Source: Rickettsia typhi (lineage in GTDB: Bacteria > Pseudomonadota > Alphaproteobacteria > Rickettsiales > Rickettsiaceae). Taken from it: 64,000 bases of DNA. Of the stretch, positions 59,497-64,000 are shown in pieces. Where the stretch lies: assembly GCA_945875975.1 (NCBI GenBank), contig CAMCMD010000003.1, positions 1 through 64,000 of the forward strand, given 5' to 3'. How positions within the stretch are numbered: the first letter of the stretch is position 1; every line of letters starts with the position of its first letter. The translations under genes were made by a program, and so were the position numbers. The notes under the pieces were generated by a model that ran no database searches, was not told where the DNA came from, and saw nothing but the letters and a program-made list of their open reading frames with translations.

Positions 59497-60330
59497 CTAG
59501 AACAAATTTATAATTTCAGAAATTACACTGTTATGTGAAAAAGCTAGTACTACTTCAATGGCAATTAAAACAACAATGGTTATTTCTAGACGCGCTGAAT
59601 GTTTATAATTAAGTTCATTTGATAGTATATTATATAATTCCTGGATAATATCTAGGCGATGATTTAATATACCTTGCCTTACGCTTATATCTTGGAATTC
59701 AGCTGTCATCAGATATAGTGGTTCATAACTTGGTCTGCGCCAGAAGAACTCTGGGGTATCTAGGATATCACTATGAAGATTAATAGAGTATCTTTCGCTA
59801 AAAAGTTGACCAATTTGCTTGGATATTTCTTTTTTTGACAAGGATACACTGCCCGTATTAGCGAGCTCCTTTTGAATGGGCGAAGTTTTTTCAAGAATTT
59901 TACTAACTGAGCGTTCCAAAACCATCAATTTTACAGACTGCGCTAGAGCATGAGAAAGGGATAGTTTTATATATTCAGATCTATTACTAAGAATTATCTT
60001 ATTTCTTTCTTCATCAATAAATGTCTTTCCATGGTCTTTATCAGCGGTTTCATGATATTCAAAATTGATTGGATCAGACATAACTTCAGTAAGGCTATCT
60101 ATTTCGAACTGTTTAAGTTCATTAAGTAGTAATTTTTCTCTAGCCTCATCACTTCCCCATACCGTAAGGCACCCAAACGGAAAAAGAAAAATATCTATGT
60201 CATCATTATCTTGCATCTTAGCAAAGATAACATCATCAAAATTTTGGACTACAAAGCCTTTACTAACTAAATGATCAGTGAGATCAGTCATTACGTATTC
60301 TGAAGCCGTGCAGTAAGATAAACAACGCAT
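59497..60330 (-). CDS. RMND1/Sif2-Mrx10 family (DUF155) protein
   Basis: 277 residues. The DUF155 pattern is clear: DDVIFAKMQ, IFLFPFGCLTVWG, then SHALAQSVKLMVLE and LLDTPEFFW-like LDTPEFFWRRPSYEPLY, a Leu-rich helical end NHRLDIIQELYNILSNEL, and one C-terminal membrane helix (about 248-268). Homologues in mitochondria (human RMND1, yeast Mrx10) act in mitochondrial translation at the inner membrane. The bacterial function is unknown. Confidence 0.88.
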   Translation of the reverse strand: MRCLSYCTASEYVMTDLTDHLVSKGFVVQNFDDVIFAKMQDNDDIDIFLFPFGCLTVWGSDEAREKLLLNELKQFEIDSLTEVMSDPINFEYHETADKDHGKTFIDEERNKIILSNRSEYIKLSLSHALAQSVKLMVLERSVSKILEKTSPIQKELANTGSVSLSKKEISKQIGQLFSERYSINLHSDILDTPEFFWRRPSYEPLYLMTAEFQDISVRQGILNHRLDIIQELYNILSNELNYKHSARLEITIVVLIAIEVVLAFSHNSVISEIINLF

Positions 60331-60397
60331 AAAAACCTTTTAATTACTTATATTTACTAATATTGAGGCAGTTTTGTCTATAAAAAAACAAGTATAA

Positions 60398-61228
60398 TTA
60401 CATACCCTTACGTAGCTCGTCAAATTTCTTAAGTGTAGAAAGAGTTTTTTCAAGTGAATCCAGTTTTAGCATACATGGTCCGTCACTTGGAGCATTGTCA
60501 GGATCCTGGTGAACTTCTAAAAAAACACCAGCTACTCCGGCTGCAATAGCACACCTCGCAAGTAATTCTACATATTGTCTTTGACCACCGCTGGCAGTAC
60601 CTATTCCACCTGGCTGCTGTACTGAATGAGTTGCATCAAAAAAAACAGGAGCCCCAGTCTCTGCCATTATTGCAAGACCTCTCATATCTGAAACAAGGGT
60701 ATTATATCCAAAAGAGGTGCCTCTGTCTGTCAATATAATACCATTAGCATTAAAACTCACAAGCTTATCGTAAACATTTTTCATATCCCATGGAGCTAGG
60801 AACTGTCCTTTCTTTACTTTTACAACTTTGCCTGTATCTGCTGCAGCTTTTAGCAAGTCAGTTTGTCTACATAAGAAAGCTGGTATTTGAAGCACATCAA
60901 CTACATCTGCGGTGGGTTTGCATTGTCCTTCATTGTGTACATCGGTTAAAACTGGACAGCCAATTTCAGATTTTACTTTTGCCAAAATGCTAAGTCCTTC
61001 ATCAATACCCGTACCCCTTTGTGCTTTTGCAGAAGTACGATTCGCTTTGTCAAAAGATGATTTGTAAATAAAAAAAATTCCAAGTTTATTGGTAATTTTT
61101 TTTATACTTTCTGCAACAAATAGAGCATGATCTAGAGTTTCGATTTGGCAAGGTCCTGCTACTAGAGCAAAAGGTAAGTCATTTGAGATCGAGATATTGG
61201 CTACTTTAACAATATTATTCATTTGCAT
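60398..61228 (-). CDS. kdsA: 3-deoxy-8-phosphooctulonate synthase (KDO-8-P synthase)
   Basis: 276 residues. [10 protein letters not shown] carries the Cys that marks the metal-dependent class, plus [44 protein letters not shown], and [10 protein letters not shown]. Condenses arabinose-5-phosphate and PEP to KDO-8-phosphate for LPS. It implies an LPS or lipid A core, as in Rickettsia and unlike Orientia or Anaplasmataceae. It lies 58 bp upstream of secG on the same strand. Confidence 0.97.
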   Translation of the reverse strand: MQMNNIVKVANISISNDLPFALVAGPCQIETLDHALFVAESIKKITNKLGIFFIYKSSFDKANRTSAKAQRGTGIDEGLSILAKVKSEIGCPVLTDVHNEGQCKPTADVVDVLQIPAFLCRQTDLLKAAADTGKVVKVKKGQFLAPWDMKNVYDKLVSFNANGIILTDRGTSFGYNTLVSDMRGLAIMAETGAPVFFDATHSVQQPGGIGTASGGQRQYVELLARCAIAAGVAGVFLEVHQDPDNAPSDGPCMLKLDSLEKTLSTLKKFDELRKGM

Positions 61229-61286
61229 TTTTCCTAAAATTTCTTATTCATTCATTTGTTATGCAAGTTTAAGTATATTCTAAGAA

Positions 61287-61607
61287 TTACTTGGCAATTG
61301 GCAAAGAACTGCTATCAGTTGAATTTTCAACAGGTGATGGTTCTGATTTTTCAATCTTACTAGAAATGCTCTTATGAGATTTTGATGATAAATTAGCTAG
61401 CATTAAGGCATTTGCAAAAAATATGACTCCTAGGACGATAGTAGTCCTTGTTAAAAAATTTGCAGCAGATCTTCCGCTCATTAATCCCATATTATTTCCG
61501 CTTCCACCAATCCCGCTCAAGCCATCTGTGCTAGTTTTTTGTAGTAAAATAACTACCACAAGTAGTAGAGCAATAATTAAGTGTATAAAAAGTAAAGTAT
61601 TTAACAT
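61287..61607 (-). CDS. secG: Preprotein translocase subunit SecG
   Basis: 106 residues. N-terminal membrane helix LNTLLFIHLIIALLLVVVIL, the typical SecG middle segment GLSGIGGSGNNMGLMSGRSA, second helix TTIVLGVIFFANAL, and a Ser/Lys-rich tail. SecYEG accessory subunit at the inner membrane. Seven bp separate it from tpiA upstream on the same strand, the usual tpiA-secG pairing. Confidence 0.94.
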   Translation of the reverse strand: MLNTLLFIHLIIALLLVVVILLQKTSTDGLSGIGGSGNNMGLMSGRSAANFLTRTTIVLGVIFFANALMLANLSSKSHKSISSKIEKSEPSPVENSTDSSSLPIAK

Positions 61608-61614
61608 GATGCTA

Positions 61615-62331
61615 TTATTTTTGATTAAGTATAGAAGTCATTTCGCTTTCATCTATTGAAGCAGAGCCCATTAAAACGCCGCTAAGTCCTGGTACTCTTA
61701 TTATTTCAGCGAAATTTTTCGAGCTTACAGATCCACCATACACCAGTTGAGCATTTTTTGCAACTAGCTCCACTCTAGCACTTTTTTTGATTAATTCAAC
61801 TATCTCCTGGATTTCTTCCGGTTGAGGAGTTATTCCTGAGCCAATTGCCCACACTGGTTCATATGCAATAATAAGATTATGTGCATTACTTGGAAGCGAA
61901 GAATTGATTTGTTCAATAAGAAATTCTTTATAATTTTTATTTTGACGTGATTCAAGAGTTTCACCTATACAGACTATTGGGGCTATTCCAGCTTCTATAC
62001 AATTCTCAACTTTTTTACGAACAATGCTGTTACTTTCTCTTTGAGTAGTTCGTCTCTCACTATGACCTATTATAGAGTGATGTACTCCGCAGCTTTTAAT
62101 AATTGTAGCTGAATTTTCTCCAGTATAAGCGCCTAGTTCCTTTATAGAACTGATATCTTGTGCGCATAGTTTAGTTTTTACTAATATTTTAGCCAGATAA
62201 GCAAGATAGGGGGTTGGTGGAGCAAGAAAAAGTTGGCAAGAATGATTGGATGATTCAAATTTTTGAGCAAGAGTAATTGCGTCATTAAGTTTTATATTCA
62301 TCTTCCAATTGGCAATAATGATTGGGTTCAT
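61615..62331 (-). CDS. tpiA: Triosephosphate isomerase
   Basis: 238 residues. ANWKMNIKLNDA (catalytic Lys), IIGHSERR (catalytic His), AYEPVWAIGSG (catalytic Glu) and VYGGSVSSKNF phosphate loop are intact. Interconverts DHAP and glyceraldehyde-3-phosphate. Keeps a link between triose phosphates and glycerolipid synthesis even if glycolysis is incomplete. Start 79 bp from ppiD, which runs in the other direction. Confidence 0.96.
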   Translation of the reverse strand: MNPIIIANWKMNIKLNDAITLAQKFESSNHSCQLFLAPPTPYLAYLAKILVKTKLCAQDISSIKELGAYTGENSATIIKSCGVHHSIIGHSERRTTQRESNSIVRKKVENCIEAGIAPIVCIGETLESRQNKNYKEFLIEQINSSLPSNAHNLIIAYEPVWAIGSGITPQPEEIQEIVELIKKSARVELVAKNAQLVYGGSVSSKNFAEIIRVPGLSGVLMGSASIDESEMTSILNQK

Positions 62332-62409
62332 AGGAAATATTTACTTGCAGTTATTGAGTTAGGTCACTATTTTAGTTCTATATACTAAAATAAGTAAATA
62401 GAAATTTTT

Positions 62410-64000
62410 ATGATATCAAAATTTAGGAAAGGCGCTGATAGTTTATTAGTTAGGATATTACTTGGTTTAATAGCCTTTATCTTTGTGGGCGTCGGTGGAG
62501 CTGCCTTTATTAATGGTAATAGTTCAGGTGACATAATTTCGTTTAGTAAGACTGATTCGATATCATTTGAAGAATTTCATATTGCAAAAGCAAAAGAAAT
62601 AGAATTACTTCAAAGACAAAATGGAATTAACTTAACCGAAGAAAATATTGCTGAGCTCGGAATAGATAATTCCGTTCTAAAGAAATTGATTAATAACTCT
62701 ATGATTACCTATTTAGCAAAATACTATGAGTTTGACATAAGCGATGAAAAAGTCATTGCTTATGTCAAAAAGACGCCATTTTTTAAAAATTCTAATGGAG
62801 ATTTTGATCTTAGTATATTCAAAGCAGCATTTAACAATTCTCGAGCAAAAGAAGAGGAATATTTGGCTTCTATAAAACACCATTTGATAACTAGCACTAT
62901 GCTCGGTATATTTATGGATTCCTTTTATTCGCCAAATATTATGACGGAAAGCATTATTAGCTATATGTCGGAAACTAGAATTGTAGATGTACTTTCAATT
63001 GATCTTACGTTTAAGCCAATTGAATACAAACCAAATGATATTTCTCTACAGCAGCTAGAACAATTTTATCAAGAGAATAAAACTTCATTTGTAGTATCTG
63101 AGCTTAGGAGCTTTGAATATATAAAAGCTGATAGGAAATTTTTGGAAAAAAAATTAAATATTACTGAAAAAGATATAAAAAATTATTATGAAGAATATAA
63201 AGATGAGTTTGAATCCAAAAAATTCTCTGAGGTTAAGGAGCAGGTTAAAGAAGCCTTGAGTAATGAAAAAATATTAGAGCTTTCAAATGAGTTGGCTAAG
63301 GATTTTGAAGAAGATGTTTCAACGGGACTTACACTAGCTGAAATATCTAGCAAGTATGATTTACAAATAAAAAGCGTTAATGATGTTAATTTTTCTCAAA
63401 TGAGTGATAGCTCAGAGGCTGATTACATAGAGCTTGCTGATAGCGTGTTTGAGATGGCAGAAGGAGAAGTCTCTTACCCCATGGAGGTTCAAGACAGTTC
63501 CGAAATTTTATTAGTGAGTTTAAAATCAGTAACACAAAGCCGAGAACAAGAGTTTAAAGAGGTTGAAAAAAATATTAGAGATACGATTGGGCAAAGAGAT
63601 CTTGCTCTCTATAATTTGAAAGCTCTAAAAGAGACTATAAGCTCATTTGATCCAAATAAAATAGATAAAAATGACTTAAGCTCAAAAGGTATTGCTTTGG
63701 TTTCAAATTTGTCTTTTATTAGGGCTGATTTACCGATGGAAAATAAATTACCAGCTGATTTACTAAAGGCGATATTTAGTAGTGATCTTAATAATACAAC
63801 GAATGTTATAAACGTTGATAATAAAGCCTATTTTGCCTACCTAAAAAAAGTAAATAGCAGCAAAATGATGGCGAATAAAATTCGTAAAAATGCTGGAGAT
63901 CACTTTTCAAATGTAATTAAAGAAGGCATTTTTCAAGATCTTATTGCTCATTTAACGCGTAAAAATAATATGAAGATTAAAGCAAATTTTGCTAAAATTG
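62410..64000 (+). CDS. ppiD: PpiD-like periplasmic folding factor (3' partial)
   Basis: ATG 62410; the frame is open to the window end (530 codons), so the C-terminus is missing. N-terminal membrane anchor LLVRILLGLIAFIFVGVGG, then a SurA_N-like chaperone region (ISFEEFHIAKAKEIELLQRQ), a segment resembling the PpiD loop, and a coiled-coil C-terminal part with VSYPMEVQDS, as in PpiD/SurA-type parvulin domains. It would help export through the Sec translocon, whose SecG gene is nearby. I cannot judge the parvulin active site fully, because the gene is cut. Confidence 0.88.
   Translation, partial: MISKFRKGADSLLVRILLGLIAFIFVGVGGAAFINGNSSGDIISFSKTDSISFEEFHIAKAKEIELLQRQNGINLTEENIAELGIDNSVLKKLINNSMITYLAKYYEFDISDEKVIAYVKKTPFFKNSNGDFDLSIFKAAFNNSRAKEEEYLASIKHHLITSTMLGIFMDSFYSPNIMTESIISYMSETRIVDVLSIDLTFKPIEYKPNDISLQQLEQFYQENKTSFVVSELRSFEYIKADRKFLEKKLNITEKDIKNYYEEYKDEFESKKFSEVKEQVKEALSNEKILELSNELAKDFEEDVSTGLTLAEISSKYDLQIKSVNDVNFSQMSDSSEADYIELADSVFEMAEGEVSYPMEVQDSSEILLVSLKSVTQSREQEFKEVEKNIRDTIGQRDLALYNLKALKETISSFDPNKIDKNDLSSKGIALVSNLSFIRADLPMENKLPADLLKAIFSSDLNNTTNVINVDNKAYFAYLKKVNSSKMMANKIRKNAGDHFSNVIKEGIFQDLIAHLTRKNNMKIKANFAKI

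Noticed and set aside
1-64000. tRNA, rRNA, CRISPR arrays, intact IS transposases
   Set aside because: No tRNA T-arm/acceptor pattern in any intergenic gap, no direct-repeat array with spacers, no intact transposase.

Overview
The window is low-GC, tightly packed alphaproteobacterial DNA, most probably from an obligately intracellular member of the Rickettsiales. The main reasons are a Rickettsiales-style vir block (virB3-virB4 followed by four large virB6 paralogues), a long eukaryote/archaea-like IleRS, a murC-murB-ddl-ftsQ run, COQ9 and RMND1-type proteins shared with mitochondria, a palindromic repeat of the sort common in Rickettsia, several pseudogenes, and host-interaction style domains (ankyrin, LRR, F-box-like). 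A full-length bifunctional SpoT and a complete multi-step phosphorelay make it richer than a typical Rickettsia. I cannot name the genus.

Layout. 1-12.9 kb: a very acidic, His-rich repeat protein with a DUF4114-like domain, cut by the window edge, then two type I secretion ABC subunits, an HlyD-type adaptor, a REC-HATPase protein, a MASE1/CHASE/PAS hybrid histidine kinase and an Hpt protein. I read this as one unit for signal-controlled secretion of the repeat protein. 12.9-20.1 kb: spoT, a palindromic repeat, acpS and the peptidoglycan/division operon murC-murB-ddl-ftsQ. 20.1-24.0 kb: ccmA (reverse), acnA and a small membrane protein. 24.0-38.4 kb: the type IV secretion block virB3, virB4 and four virB6 genes; the first two virB6 products share an unusual Gly/Ser repeat tail. 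38.4-39.9 kb: a decayed zone with a broken pentapeptide-like gene and a DnaA N-domain remnant, probably the relic of a plasmid or integrative element.

40-52.6 kb: rpsU, COQ9, ileS, a candidate structured RNA, an ankyrin-like small protein, a queuosine-precursor transporter, a lipoprotein hydrolase, ssb, uvrA, an FKBP-like protein, an sdhA relic and an intradiol-dioxygenase-like exported protein. 52.8-57.4 kb (reverse): an LRR/F-box-like gene split by one TAG, a phosphate transporter, a GST-like protein, an NlpC/P60-like protein and glutaredoxin. 57.4-64 kb: uvrB, an RMND1-family protein, kdsA, secG, tpiA and the start of ppiD.

The two secretion systems, the effector-like fragments and the LPS and peptidoglycan genes fit a Gram-negative bacterium living inside a eukaryotic cell. 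The most novel-looking unit is the first 12.9 kb: a secreted protein with 125 consecutive Asp codons and a duplicated flagellin-like motif, next to a degenerate ABC pair and its own phosphorelay.
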